A stretch of 27,971 nt of DNA from contig CAMDVP010000010.1 in NCBI GenBank assembly GCA_945877525.1, positions 1 through 27,971 of the forward strand. The letters are read 5' to 3'. The notes beneath the pieces were generated by a model. It was not told the DNA's origin. It did no database searches and worked only from the letters and a program-made list of their open reading frames with translations. This document shows positions 6,667 through 14,589 of this stretch, in pieces. Both the position numbers and the translations under genes were made by a program. The first letter of the stretch is position 1. Every line of letters begins with the position of its first letter. The DNA comes from an uncultured Clostridia bacterium. GTDB taxonomy: Bacteria; Bacillota; Clostridia; Christensenellales; Aristaeellaceae.

Positions 6667-7581
6667 TTACGCGGAAACGGACTGGCCCTGCGCGGCTTTG
6701 GCCACCTTGGGCTCGTGGTATTCCACCTTCGGGTCGTAATATACCTTCTCCGGGGGAACCTCCAGCAGAGCCGGATTGTTCAGGTGTTCAATCATCGTGG
6801 CGAAGAAGCCCGCGTAATGCGCCCCGGAGCATACCCGCTCGTCCGCCGTGATGCCGATGGGCAGCCAACGCTTCATGCGGGGCTTGCCCTCCTCGTCCAG
6901 CGCCAGGGAGCGTTCCACCGAACCCATGCCGAAGAACAGGCTGGTGGAGCCGAAGTTGTAGATGTGGTGATTCACATGATGCAGGCCGATGGAGGCGTTG
7001 TTGGTGATGAACATGCTGGTATGGAAGGGCAGTTCATCCAGCAGCGCACCGGGACACAGACCGTAGCGGTCCAGCAGCCGCACCAGCCCCACCACCAGCG
7101 TGGGCAGGCCGGGCACGGCCAGCACACCCTTGGCCAGCTTGTCCACAAAGTTACTGGTGTCCTCGCCGCGGTTGGCAGCCACCGCCGAGGCCATGCGGTC
7201 GCGCACGTCGTAGATGGTATCGGTGGGGTCGAAGCGGATTTTCACCGAGGTTTCGGGGCTATCGTTATTCTGCGGATCCTTGAGCATGGTGAAGGACACG
7301 GTGCAGTTTTTCCGGGAATAGTACTGCTTGTTCATGATGAAGCGGTTGATTTCCGGGTGCTGGCTCACCGCGCGGACAAAGGCCGCCACAATGATCTGCA
7401 TGAAGGTGATCTTTTCGCCCTTCGTGCTCTGGGCGGCAATGTAGCGGGCCATCTTCTCATAGTCCAGCTTGTGCTGAAGGAACACCTGCGCGTCGCAGCG
7501 CATGGGCATCAGGTAGGGCGTGATGCGCACAATGGGGTCGATGGAGCCGATTCTGCGTCCATCCGGTCGGTATCCGAACAT
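6667..7581 (-). CDS. 2-oxo acid dehydrogenase E2 acyltransferase-like protein, catalytic motif altered
   Basis: The protein has 304 residues resembling the catalytic domain of dihydrolipoamide acyltransferases (chloramphenicol-acetyltransferase fold), with no lipoyl or E3-binding domain. The C-terminal region LPIGITADERVCSG aligns with the family's TaDHRvvDG active site. The catalytic His becomes Glu at about residue 248 and the Asp becomes Ser at about 252, so classical transacylation is unlikely. Other family features remain, including ITFMQIIVAAFVRAVSQHPEINRF and a central LLDELPFHTSMFITNNASIG. It may be an acyl-binding or otherwise repurposed protein. The ATG at 7581 has GGGGAGG about 6 nt upstream and its own promoter. 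It follows dnaA on the same strand, where many Bacillota have dnaN. Confidence 0.8.
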   Translation of the reverse strand: MFGYRPDGRRIGSIDPIVRITPYLMPMRCDAQVFLQHKLDYEKMARYIAAQSTKGEKITFMQIIVAAFVRAVSQHPEINRFIMNKQYYSRKNCTVSFTMLKDPQNNDSPETSVKIRFDPTDTIYDVRDRMASAVAANRGEDTSNFVDKLAKGVLAVPGLPTLVVGLVRLLDRYGLCPGALLDELPFHTSMFITNNASIGLHHVNHHIYNFGSTSLFFGMGSVERSLALDEEGKPRMKRWLPIGITADERVCSGAHYAGFFATMIEHLNNPALLEVPPEKVYYDPKVEYHEPKVAKAAQGQSVSA

Positions 7582-7652
7582 GAAATCCTCCCCTTGCCGA
7601 TGAATTGTGGCCGTATGATGACAGCATGAAAAAATGAAAATGCCACAGCCCT

Positions 7653-7680
7653 ATTGTATCAGACCTTCCTCATTTGTCAA
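7653..7680 (-). promoter_or_regulatory. Promoter for the E2-like gene
   Basis: On the minus strand a perfect TTGACA (7675-7680), 16 bp, then TACAAT (7653-7658). This indicates transcription independent of dnaA. Confidence 0.8.
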
Positions 7681-7747
7681 TGGAAGGCATGGCATGACCA
7701 TGCACGAGAGCGCGGCATAGCTGCATCGGTACGGCGGACGGCATGGG

Positions 7748-9082
7748 TCACTTGCCTTCCTTGATCAGGTTGCGGATGTCGTTGACCACGCTGGCCATGC
7801 TGGAGGAGGACTTCATATTGCTGGACACCAGGCTGCAGCTGTGCAGGATGGTGGAGTGATCCCGGTTGCCAAAGGCCTGGCCAATCTGCGGCAGGCTCAT
7901 GGTGGTCATCTCCCGGGTGAGGTAGATGGCGATTTGCCGGGGCACGGTGATCTCCCGGCGGCGGGAGGGGCTGATGAGATCCTCCGGGGTGATGCTGTAA
8001 TAATCGCTCACCGTCTGCATAATCACCTCGGCGGTGATGCTGCGGGTCTTTGGCTTGACAAATACGTCCCGCAGGGCGTCCTGGCACAGTTCGACGGTGA
8101 TGGGCTGGTTAATCAGGTTGGCATAGGCCACCAGACGGGTGAGGCTGCCTTCCAGCTCGCGGATGTTGCTGTCCACGTTGGCGGCGATTAGCTCCAGCAC
8201 ATCGTCGCTAACGCTGATGTGATCCTGCCGTACCTTTTCCCGCAGAATGGCGATGCGGGTTTCGATGTCGGGGCGCTTGATGTCTGCCACCAGGCCCCAG
8301 GCAAAGCGGCTGGACAGGCGCTCCTCCAGGCGGGCGATCTCCTGGGGCGGCTTGTCGCTGGTGAGGATAATCTGCTTGCCGGCGGTATGCAGGGCGTTGA
8401 AGGTGTGGAAGAACTCCTCCTGGGTGCTGTCGCGCCCGGCGATGAACTGGATATCGTCCACCATGAGGATATCCACATTGCGGAAGCGGTTGCGGAATTC
8501 GATATTGCGGTTCTGCTGGATGGCGGAGATCAGCTCGTTGGTGAAATTTTCGCTGGTAATGTACAGCAGGCGCTTTTCGGGGTACTGCTGCTGGACATAG
8601 TGGCCGATGGCGTGCATGAGATGGGTTTTGCCCAGGCCCACGCCGCCGTGGATGAACAGGGGGTTATAGGCGTCGGCAGGGGACTCGGCCACCGCCAGGG
8701 CCGCCGCGTGGGCAAAGCGGTTTCCGTTGCCCACCACGAAGGTGTCGAAGGTATACTTCGGGTTCAGCTGCACCGAGCCCGCCGCCAGCCCGCTGGAGGC
8801 CGCCGCCTGGGCCCGGGCCTCGTCGCTTTCAATCTCGGCGCGGGTGAGCACAATGACGGACATCCGCTGTCCCGCTACCTGGGACAGGCAGTTGGCAATC
8901 ATGGGCACATAGCGGTTGTTGATCATCACCTTCATGGTTTCCATGGCCAGGCAGAGGGTGAGGGTGTCATTTTCCAGCCTGACGGGGGTCAGGTTGCCGC
9001 TGATCCAGGTCTGGTAGGATACAGAGTTCAGCTCCTCCTTCAGCAGCCTGCAGGTACCTTCCCATAGTTCCTTCATGTCCAT
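7748..9082 (-). CDS. dnaA: Chromosomal replication initiator DnaA
   Basis: DnaA binds DnaA boxes at oriC and opens the duplex to start chromosome replication. The 444-residue protein shows all four domains. The N-terminal interaction domain includes LWEGTCRLLKEELN; a short alanine-rich linker follows at about 85-100. The AAA+ domain has Walker A GGVGLGKT at 146-153 and Walker B ILMVDD at 205-210. The C-terminal helix-turn-helix DNA-binding signature is GNRDHSTILHSC at 405-416. The ATG at 9082 has GGAGGAG with 7-nt spacing. The promoter lies at 9261-9289 and DnaA-box-like sequences lie on both sides of it, consistent with autoregulation. No dnaN follows. Confidence 0.98.
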   Translation of the reverse strand: MDMKELWEGTCRLLKEELNSVSYQTWISGNLTPVRLENDTLTLCLAMETMKVMINNRYVPMIANCLSQVAGQRMSVIVLTRAEIESDEARAQAAASSGLAAGSVQLNPKYTFDTFVVGNGNRFAHAAALAVAESPADAYNPLFIHGGVGLGKTHLMHAIGHYVQQQYPEKRLLYITSENFTNELISAIQQNRNIEFRNRFRNVDILMVDDIQFIAGRDSTQEEFFHTFNALHTAGKQIILTSDKPPQEIARLEERLSSRFAWGLVADIKRPDIETRIAILREKVRQDHISVSDDVLELIAANVDSNIRELEGSLTRLVAYANLINQPITVELCQDALRDVFVKPKTRSITAEVIMQTVSDYYSITPEDLISPSRRREITVPRQIAIYLTREMTTMSLPQIGQAFGNRDHSTILHSCSLVSSNMKSSSSMASVVNDIRNLIKEGK

Positions 9083-9462
9083 CCCAATACTCCTCCGCTC
9101 GCGTATGGCCGTGCGACCTGCCGTGTATGAATGTTCAAATGCGCGCCTGCCTGCCGGGAAAAAAGCGCACGGCTATTGCAGACCGTGAGCTGTGGAAAAC
9201 AGGACGATTCAAGCTGTGGATAACCCTGATGACGGAACGCTGTTGTTTCCGAACGCACCTATCATAGCACGAAAGCACCGAAATATCAAGGGGTACAAAC
9301 GGTCGCGGGCAATGCATAGAGCCATGGGGCTGTTGATAACTTTCATCCCAAGGTATTGTGCATCAGATCGGACAGACCACAAGACCTAATAAAGCAGAGT
9401 GTTATTAATATGCATTACATGTATAAACATGCAATATGCGGGACTGCTGGGCGGAAAATGGC
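9083..9462. other. Putative replication origin oriC
   Basis: The gap upstream of dnaA holds a perfect DnaA box (TTATCCACA, read on the minus strand, 9215-9223) and two near matches, TTTTCCACA (9191-9199) and TTATCAACA (9331-9339). All three have the same orientation. An AT-rich tract, 9387-9438, could be the unwinding element. Position next to dnaA supports an origin. The number of boxes is low, so additional divergent boxes are likely. Confidence 0.65.
9261..9289 (-). promoter_or_regulatory. dnaA promoter
   Basis: On the minus strand TTGATA (9284-9289), 17 bp, TATGAT (9261-9266). The resulting 170-nt leader carries two DnaA-box-like sites, which would allow DnaA to repress its own transcription. 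Confidence 0.75.
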
Positions 9463-9464
9463 AG

Positions 9465-9503
9465 AAAAAAAGTTTGTCCCGGGGACGAAGATGTCCACGG
9501 GAC
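9465..9503 (-). terminator. Second terminator between the zinc-ribbon gene and oriC
   Basis: On the minus strand GTCCCGTGGAC pairs with GTCCCCGGGAC around a 6-nt loop (9476-9503, one mismatch), followed by AAAC and seven T (9471-9465). Good intrinsic terminator. Confidence 0.75.
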
Positions 9504-9515
9504 TTGCCGGAGCAT

Positions 9516-9552
9516 GCAAAAGCAGCCCCCGCAAGGGAAGCTGCTCTTTTGC
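9516..9552 (-). terminator. First terminator after the zinc-ribbon gene
   Basis: On the minus strand, GCAAAAGAGCAGC pairs with GCTGCTTTTGC with a 2-nt bulge, ending in a T-run within the stem. It starts about 25 bp after the stop codon and is followed by a second terminator. Confidence 0.6.
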
Positions 9553-9577
9553 AAACGATGTTTAGTAGCGAGGGGAA

Positions 9578-9859
9578 TTAACCACGACGCGCTGCGAAGC
9601 ACTCGCTGCAGTAGACCGGACGGTCTTCACGGGGAACAAAAGGAACCTGAGTGGGCTTGCCGCACTCGGCGCAGATGGCGTCATGCATCTCGCGGGGAGC
9701 GCCAGCAGCGGGACGGCTGGCCTTGCGAGCCTGACGGCACGCCTTGCAGCGGGTGGGCTCGTTCTGGAATCCCTTTTCGGCGTAGAATTCCTGCTCACCG
9801 GCGGTGAAAACGAACTCAGCACCACAATCTTTGCAAACCAGCGTCTTGTCTTCGTACAT
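9578..9859 (-). CDS. CxxC-x17-CxxC zinc-ribbon protein
   Basis: The protein has 93 residues and four CxxC knuckles: 9-12, 38-41, 63-66 and 84-87. The last two are separated by exactly 17 residues, matching the CxxC-x17-CxxC zinc-ribbon family. The N-terminal half, with LVCKDCGAEFVFTAGEQEFYAEKGF, matches the zf-trcl zinc-ribbon family. It should bind two zinc ions. The function is unknown; zinc ribbons of this size often bind nucleic acid or protein. The ATG at 9859 has AGGGGG about 9 nt upstream. A roughly 240-nt structured leader and a strong promoter precede it. Two terminators separate it from oriC and dnaA, which lie downstream on the same strand. Confidence 0.85.
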   Translation of the reverse strand: MYEDKTLVCKDCGAEFVFTAGEQEFYAEKGFQNEPTRCKACRQARKASRPAAGAPREMHDAICAECGKPTQVPFVPREDRPVYCSECFAARRG

Positions 9860-9875
9860 GGTTAGGAACCCCCTG

Positions 9876-10104
9876 ATTTTGATTTAGGTGAACGCTTCGG
9901 CTGACCTGGTCTTTGCCCCCACACTCGCCGCCTGGAAGGTTGCTCAACGCATCTGCGCCCTCACGCACTTCTCTCGGAGCCGGGCTCCGGGCGGACTTAC
10001 ATCTAAACCGCACCATGCTCACCGTCGCTTTGGACGGATTACGTGGACCGCTTTGCCTGCGACTGGCATCGGCTTGCAACCACAGACCCGAAGGATTCAA
10101 CCGC
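9876..10104 (-). ncRNA. Structured leader or noncoding RNA upstream of the zinc-ribbon gene (raiA-like candidate)
   Basis: A near-consensus promoter starts a transcript that runs about 240 nt before the zinc-ribbon start, with no credible reading frame. Visible helices on the RNA strand: CCGUC/GACGG around CAAAGC (10037-10022), CGGAGC/GCUCCG around CCG (9989-9975), and a long-range pairing of GGUUUAGAUG (near 10010-10001) with CACCUAAAUC (near 9892-9883), nine of ten bases, which encloses the 3' half. Size, density of helices and Firmicute context recall the raiA RNA class. I cannot confirm that by eye. It could be a cis regulator of the zinc-ribbon gene or a trans-acting RNA processed from its leader. 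Confidence 0.55.
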
Positions 10105-10108
10105 GCCT

Positions 10109-10137
10109 ATTATAGTCCGATTTTCCGAAAATAGCAA
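10109..10137 (-). promoter_or_regulatory. Promoter for the structured RNA and zinc-ribbon gene
   Basis: On the minus strand TTGCTA (10132-10137), 17 bp, perfect TATAAT (10109-10114). Confidence 0.8.
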
Positions 10138-10179
10138 GCAAAATTTTATCAGAATCTTTTTCTGCCCTGCAAATACGAA

Positions 10180-10208
10180 TTGCCGGAGCGAAAATCATGA
10201 GGTATGAT
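10180..10208 (+). promoter_or_regulatory. Promoter for the pRiA4b-like gene
   Basis: TTGCCG (10180-10185), 17 bp, TATGAT (10203-10208). It is divergent from the structured-RNA promoter and places the transcription start just ahead of the AAGGAGG site. Confidence 0.65.
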
Positions 10209-10235
10209 GAGTATATTCGGAAGGAGGGACGACTG

Positions 10236-10838
10236 ATGACGGCACAGCTATTGACGTTTCTGATTACCTATGAAGGACTGGAGGACAAAATCTGGAGGAA
10301 GGTACAGGTATCCTCCAACTGGCGGCTGGATCAGATGGGATATCTGGTGCTGGCGACCTTTGACACGCTGGCCTATCATCTGTTTGCCTTTACCTGCAAG
10401 GGCAAGCAGTATGAGCTTCCGGACGAGGAATTCGATTTGGAGAATCAGGCGGACGCCTGCGATGTCAGCCTGAATCAGCTGCGGATGGAGCCCGGCGATT
10501 GTCTGCGGATGATCTACGACTTTGGCCTTGATCAGGTGTTCAACCTGACGCTGCTGTCTGCCGAACCCATGCCCCGGGGGAAGGGCGCTCACTACCCCTG
10601 GATTGTGGATGGCAAGGGGCGGGGCATTCTGGATGACATGCCCGCGGATGAGCTGCAGGAGCTCGTCGCGCAGATTGACAAAAACGGAAAAACGGACGAA
10701 CCGGTTTTCTACAACGAATGTATCAAGCCATGGGATTACCACGACTATGACATCAAATTGGACAACATGCTTCTGAAGCACGAGATCAGGAGAATTGAGA
10801 GAGGATACGCCGGGGGGCTGGATGAGGAGGACGAATAA
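10236..10838 (+). CDS. pRiA4b ORF-3-like family protein
   Basis: The protein has 200 residues matching the plasmid pRiA4b ORF-3 family (IS1096 passenger TnpR-like, PF07929). Recognisable elements are IWRKVQVSSNWRLDQMGYLV near the start, TFDTLAYHLFAFTCKGKQY in the centre, and MIYDFGLDQVFNLTLLSAEP followed by YPWIVDGKGRG. The family is widespread on mobile elements and chromosomes, and its function is unproven. No transposase lies nearby, so this is a chromosomal stand-alone copy. The start at 10236 has AAGGAGG (10221-10227) with 8-nt spacing; a more upstream ATG overlaps the promoter. The C-terminal tail is acidic (GLDEEDE). Confidence 0.85.
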   Translation: MTAQLLTFLITYEGLEDKIWRKVQVSSNWRLDQMGYLVLATFDTLAYHLFAFTCKGKQYELPDEEFDLENQADACDVSLNQLRMEPGDCLRMIYDFGLDQVFNLTLLSAEPMPRGKGAHYPWIVDGKGRGILDDMPADELQELVAQIDKNGKTDEPVFYNECIKPWDYHDYDIKLDNMLLKHEIRRIERGYAGGLDEEDE

Positions 10839-11155
10839 TACAGCCTAAATCAAAGGGATATGCTGCTTATCCAAGCGCATCAATGAAAGCTATGCTTATT
10901 CTAACTATACTTATCCCAAGCCCATCAAAGGAATCCTATGCTTTTCCCGAACTCATCTGATACGATTCTTATTTTAAACGATTATATGGATGCGGAGCGA
11001 AGGAGTGCAGAGGGCGACGGCTCGCCAGTGGCGAGTCCATCGAAGGCGGAAGTCGAAAGCGAAGCGACGATGACCGCAAAGCCCTCTGGTCGCCTCCGCA
11101 GAGGCGAAATCCCCTTGAAGCATATTAAGGATATGGTTATAGGAATAGATTCACA
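10839..11155. repeat. Gene-free gap with imperfect direct repeat and hairpin cluster
   Basis: This gap holds two parts. First, an imperfect direct repeat of about 38 bp: CTTATCCAAGCGCATCAATG (10866) and CTTATCCCAAGCCCATCAAA (10910), each followed by CTATGCTT (10890 and 10936). Second, a hairpin cluster at 11008-11106: CTCGCC-AGT-GGCGAG (11021-11035) lies inside an outer pairing CAGAGGGC/GCCCTCTG (11008-11015 with 11081-11088), and a GCCTC-CGCA-GAGGC hairpin follows. No convincing gene or intrinsic terminator is visible. Confidence 0.5.
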
Positions 11156-14100
11156 TTACACCTGAGCCAGCGCAGCCACGTGTGCCTGCAGGCTCTGGTG
11201 ATAGGGCGCGATCGTGCGCAGCTCGTCCAGGTCGTAGCACAGTCCTTCCCCGTCGCCCTCTCCCAGCGCTCCCAGGGCGTCCAGAATCAGGCACTGCACA
11301 TGGCTGCGCAGCGTCAGATCCTCGTCGAAAATCTGCAGTTCCGGCAGGGATACGGCGAAGTATTCCGTCCGCACCTGATCGTGCATGTGCTCCCTGGCGT
11401 AGCTCCGCAGAAGATGGAAGCGTTCCATGGCCTCCTTTTCCCGGCCCAGGCGGCGCAGGGCCAGCCCTTGATAGGCCAGACGCTCCGGGGGCTGGTCGTT
11501 ATAGTACAGCACGCTACCAATGTCGCAGTCGCCGGCGGCGGCCTGCGCGTAGGCCGTGCAGGCATCTTCAGAGCGGCCGGCCTGCTCCAGGCAGCGGCCC
11601 AGCCAGTACAGCGCGTCATGCTCGCTGGTGGAGGGCAGGCGGCCTTCGCCCAGGTGGTGCGGGTAGGGCCCCGCAGCCTGGGTCAGCAATGCCTCGGCTT
11701 TTTCAAAACTGTGCTGCGCCATGGCCTCCCGGGCCAGGGCTATCAGCGCGATACGCCACTGTGCGGGGGCCTTGCCCTCGCCGCCCTCCCAGGGATGAAA
11801 GCGGCGGCTGTTGATCCAGTCCAGCGCGTCCTGATACCGACCTGCCTGATTCAGCAGCGCGGCATATTCGATGGCCAGGTCGTCCCGCACCCCCAGCAGG
11901 GAGCGGCGGACTTCCAGCGCGGACAGGCGGTCGGACGCAGGAACATTCAGCTTCTTGCGCAGTGCGTCCAGCTCCATCAGCACCCGTGCGTCGGAAGGGT
12001 CGCAGGCAAAGGCCGTTTCCATCTCCCGCAGGGCGTCCATGGGGCGGTTTGCCCTGTTGTAATACACCAGGGCAAGGTTGCGGTGGGCGGTGGCAAAGCT
12101 GCTCTTCAGGCGGATGCATGCTTCCCAGCATGCCATGGCCTGCTGCCACTGCCCCTTGTCGTACCAGTAATTGCCCAGGGCGTAGTGGGCATAGGCCAGG
12201 CCGGGCTGTGCGCACAGGGCGGATTCAAGGGCCAGGCAGTCCTCCTGCCGATGGGGGAAGCACCCGTCGGGGCAGGCGGCAGCCGCCCTGTCCAGCCACG
12301 CTGCGTCACCGGTCAGCGCAGAAAGATAGATGTACGCCAGCAGACTTTCCCCGTGGCGCAGGGCAGTGCGCAGCACACTGGCTGCGTCCTCCCGCAGGCC
12401 GCAACGGGCGTATTCCAGCGCAAGCTCGATGAAGGGCGAGGGGGATTCGCTCAGGTGCGCGTCCCAGCATTCCTCCGTGCCGGTGAGCAGCGACAGCTCC
12501 CGGGAGGCTACCGCGTCCAGGGGATCAAGCCGCAGGGTCTCCCGGGCCAGGGCCGCGGCTTCCTCCCCGCGGCCCAGCAGGCGCAGGGCCATGGTGCGGG
12601 CGTTGCGGGCCAGCATGTCGCGGCTGTTGCGCTCCACCGCCAGGGTGAGGTGCTCCAGCGCCCGTTCCGCATCCCCCTGCCGCAGGGCGATGCACCCCAG
12701 ACGATAGTACGCGGCGCTTTGCCACGCGCCATTCCATGCGGATTTGTAGAACGCGTCATAGGCCTCCTCATCCCGGCCCAGCAGCGCCAGGGTCAGGCCC
12801 AGCTGGTAGAAGCACTCCCCGTCATAGGGATTGGGGTTTTTTTCCGTGGCGGAGGCGACAGCACGGTGCAGGTATGCTTCGCTTTCCGCAATCAGGCCGC
12901 GCTTCACCAGCAGCTTGGCGCAGGCCACGTTCAGACGGACGTCGTCGGGGTCGCGGCGCAGGCCCTCCTGATAATAATCCATGGGATCCCAGGTGGCATG
13001 ACGGTATTGCTCCAGGTGGGTGCCATAGCGCCACAGCTTCTCGCCCGTGGGCACATCCTTCGGGGCAGGGATGGCCGTGGCGGGCTCGGGAAGCGTCTGA
13101 TGATCCTGCGGCTTTTCCCTATAGACGACCAGGGCGCGGCCCTTTCTGTCGCGCACGCGAACGGTCAGCAGCCCGCCGGGGTCACGGGCCGTCAGCTGTG
13201 CCGCGGCTTCGGGGGTTAAATCCTCCCGCTTCTCAGCGATGACCGCGCCGTCCTTTTCGATGGTCAGAACGCAGCCGGGGAACACGCCTGTGACGTAGGC
13301 GGTGGCTGTGACCTGCCCGTCCGCCCGCTCCAGCCCTACCAGCGCGTCGCGGGTAGCATTTTTGACCGCGCCCACCTGCTTGTAGGGCAGGAAATACTGG
13401 GTAAAGCGCTTTTCTTCCCCGGGCATCAGGAAGGAAAAGTCCGGCTGGTTGTCGGTGAAGCACCCGGCCATCAGTTCGATGTAGGGGCCGTCGCTGTCGG
13501 TGAGGTTGCGGTCCCAGGCCTGGCCGAATTCGCCGTTGCCCCAGGTCCACTGCTTCTTGCCGGGGGAAACGTGGTGATCGGCCACATGGAGCATGCCGGC
13601 CTGTCGTGCGTCGTCATAGTTTCCCACAAAGTCATAATCGGAATGGGCGGCCATGTAGGAGGTAGGGACGGGTATATTCTTATAGCGGGAGATGTCTACC
13701 CCCGCGGAGTAGTCCATCTTGTAATACACGCCGTGGGCGATGGGAAAGTCGGACACGTCGCGCTTGCCGTGATCCATGACGGCGTATACGTCCGGGGGAA
13801 AGATGGAGCGGGTGTGATCGTTCACGGCCACGGCGGGATTGGCCCACCACAGGAAGGTCTGCACCTGGCCGGTGCGGTTGAACAGCTGGTTTTCGATTTC
13901 CAGATACGCCTTGCCGGGGCGCAGGGTGAGGCGGCTCATGCCCTTGGTGCGGAACATCTGCTCAATTTCCCCCACAAGGATGGAGCAGCTGCCGTCCGGG
14001 TTTTCCGAAAGCTGCCATGGCATGGGGTCAAAGGTGCTGGGGCGGTGGTGCTGGGGCCAGTTGAATTCGATGCCTCCGGAAATCCACGGCCCGGCCAGGC

Positions 14101-14413
14101 CCACCATGGCGGGCTTGATGACATGGTTGTAGTAGACAAAATCATAGCCGTTGGTCTTGTCCAGGGCACGCTGTACCCGCCCGCCCAGCTCCGGCAGCAC
14201 CATCACATACAGGTACTCGTTTTCCAGGCACAGGGCGGTGTAGGTTTTCATGACCTTTTCATCGCTGACGGTGTCGGTGACGGCATGGGGATACACCCTG
14301 CCGCTGGAGCCCTGGTACACCCGGCGATCCAGAAACATGGGGTTGCGGTCGGGGGCACCCACGGGGTAAGTAGGGATGTCCATCTTTTCCATCCAAACAC
14401 GAACAGGCTTCAT
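11156..14413 (-). CDS. DUF5107 domain protein with C-terminal TPR repeats
   Basis: The protein has 1085 residues and no signal peptide, so it is cytosolic. The N-terminal part, about residues 25-350, matches DUF5107, with the motif GGIEFNWP (113-120), PELGGRVQRALD (74-85) and a tryptophan-rich core typical of carbohydrate-binding beta-sandwich (galactose-mutarotase-like) folds. From about 490 to 1050 the protein is alpha-helical with repeated A-x-x-x-L-G/Y pairs (HYALGNYWYDKGQWQQAM and similar), i.e. TPR repeats. A role in sugar or glycoside metabolism is suggested by the fold and the AraC partner but is unproven. The ATG at 14413 has AAGGAGGAG 7 nt upstream. Confidence 0.85.
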   Translation of the reverse strand: MKPVRVWMEKMDIPTYPVGAPDRNPMFLDRRVYQGSSGRVYPHAVTDTVSDEKVMKTYTALCLENEYLYVMVLPELGGRVQRALDKTNGYDFVYYNHVIKPAMVGLAGPWISGGIEFNWPQHHRPSTFDPMPWQLSENPDGSCSILVGEIEQMFRTKGMSRLTLRPGKAYLEIENQLFNRTGQVQTFLWWANPAVAVNDHTRSIFPPDVYAVMDHGKRDVSDFPIAHGVYYKMDYSAGVDISRYKNIPVPTSYMAAHSDYDFVGNYDDARQAGMLHVADHHVSPGKKQWTWGNGEFGQAWDRNLTDSDGPYIELMAGCFTDNQPDFSFLMPGEEKRFTQYFLPYKQVGAVKNATRDALVGLERADGQVTATAYVTGVFPGCVLTIEKDGAVIAEKREDLTPEAAAQLTARDPGGLLTVRVRDRKGRALVVYREKPQDHQTLPEPATAIPAPKDVPTGEKLWRYGTHLEQYRHATWDPMDYYQEGLRRDPDDVRLNVACAKLLVKRGLIAESEAYLHRAVASATEKNPNPYDGECFYQLGLTLALLGRDEEAYDAFYKSAWNGAWQSAAYYRLGCIALRQGDAERALEHLTLAVERNSRDMLARNARTMALRLLGRGEEAAALARETLRLDPLDAVASRELSLLTGTEECWDAHLSESPSPFIELALEYARCGLREDAASVLRTALRHGESLLAYIYLSALTGDAAWLDRAAAACPDGCFPHRQEDCLALESALCAQPGLAYAHYALGNYWYDKGQWQQAMACWEACIRLKSSFATAHRNLALVYYNRANRPMDALREMETAFACDPSDARVLMELDALRKKLNVPASDRLSALEVRRSLLGVRDDLAIEYAALLNQAGRYQDALDWINSRRFHPWEGGEGKAPAQWRIALIALAREAMAQHSFEKAEALLTQAAGPYPHHLGEGRLPSTSEHDALYWLGRCLEQAGRSEDACTAYAQAAAGDCDIGSVLYYNDQPPERLAYQGLALRRLGREKEAMERFHLLRSYAREHMHDQVRTEYFAVSLPELQIFDEDLTLRSHVQCLILDALGALGEGDGEGLCYDLDELRTIAPYHQSLQAHVAALAQV

Positions 14414-14446
14414 GGCGATTCTCCTCCTTGGGGCTTATGCAAATTT

Positions 14447-14475
14447 ATTATAGGGGCTGCACGGGATGATACCCA
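14447..14475 (-). promoter_or_regulatory. Promoter of the DUF5107-TPR gene, weak -35
   Basis: Perfect TATAAT on the minus strand (14447-14452) but a poor -35 (TGGGTA, 14470-14475). This architecture is common for activator-dependent promoters and fits control by the divergent AraC regulator. An inverted repeat CAAG-N7-CTTG (14485-14499) just upstream is a possible operator. Confidence 0.5.
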
Positions 14476-14534
14476 TAGCGGAAGCAAGCATAATACTTGT
14501 AAAAAACGCGCACAATCAGAAAATGAGTTTCCGC

Positions 14535-14557
14535 GCAGGATGGGGATGTGCTATAAT
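14535..14557 (+). promoter_or_regulatory. Promoter of the AraC regulator gene
   Basis: Extended -10 TGCTATAAT (14549-14557) with a perfect TATAAT; the -35 region is poor. It lies 32 bp upstream of the start at 14590. Confidence 0.55.
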
Positions 14558-14589
14558 ATCAATGAGAAAAAACAGCGGGAGGGGCGCGT

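Noticed and set aside
9816..10115. Open frames in the structured leader region on both strands
   Set aside because: No ribosome-binding site, basic low-complexity residues; the RNA structure explains the region better.
10236..10838. The pRiA4b ORF-3-like gene as evidence of an IS element
   Set aside because: No transposase, terminal inverted repeats or target duplication were found around it.
10866..10920. TTATCC sequences as extra DnaA boxes
   Set aside because: They match only 6-7 of 9 DnaA-box positions and are explained as parts of a local direct repeat, far from the other origin elements.
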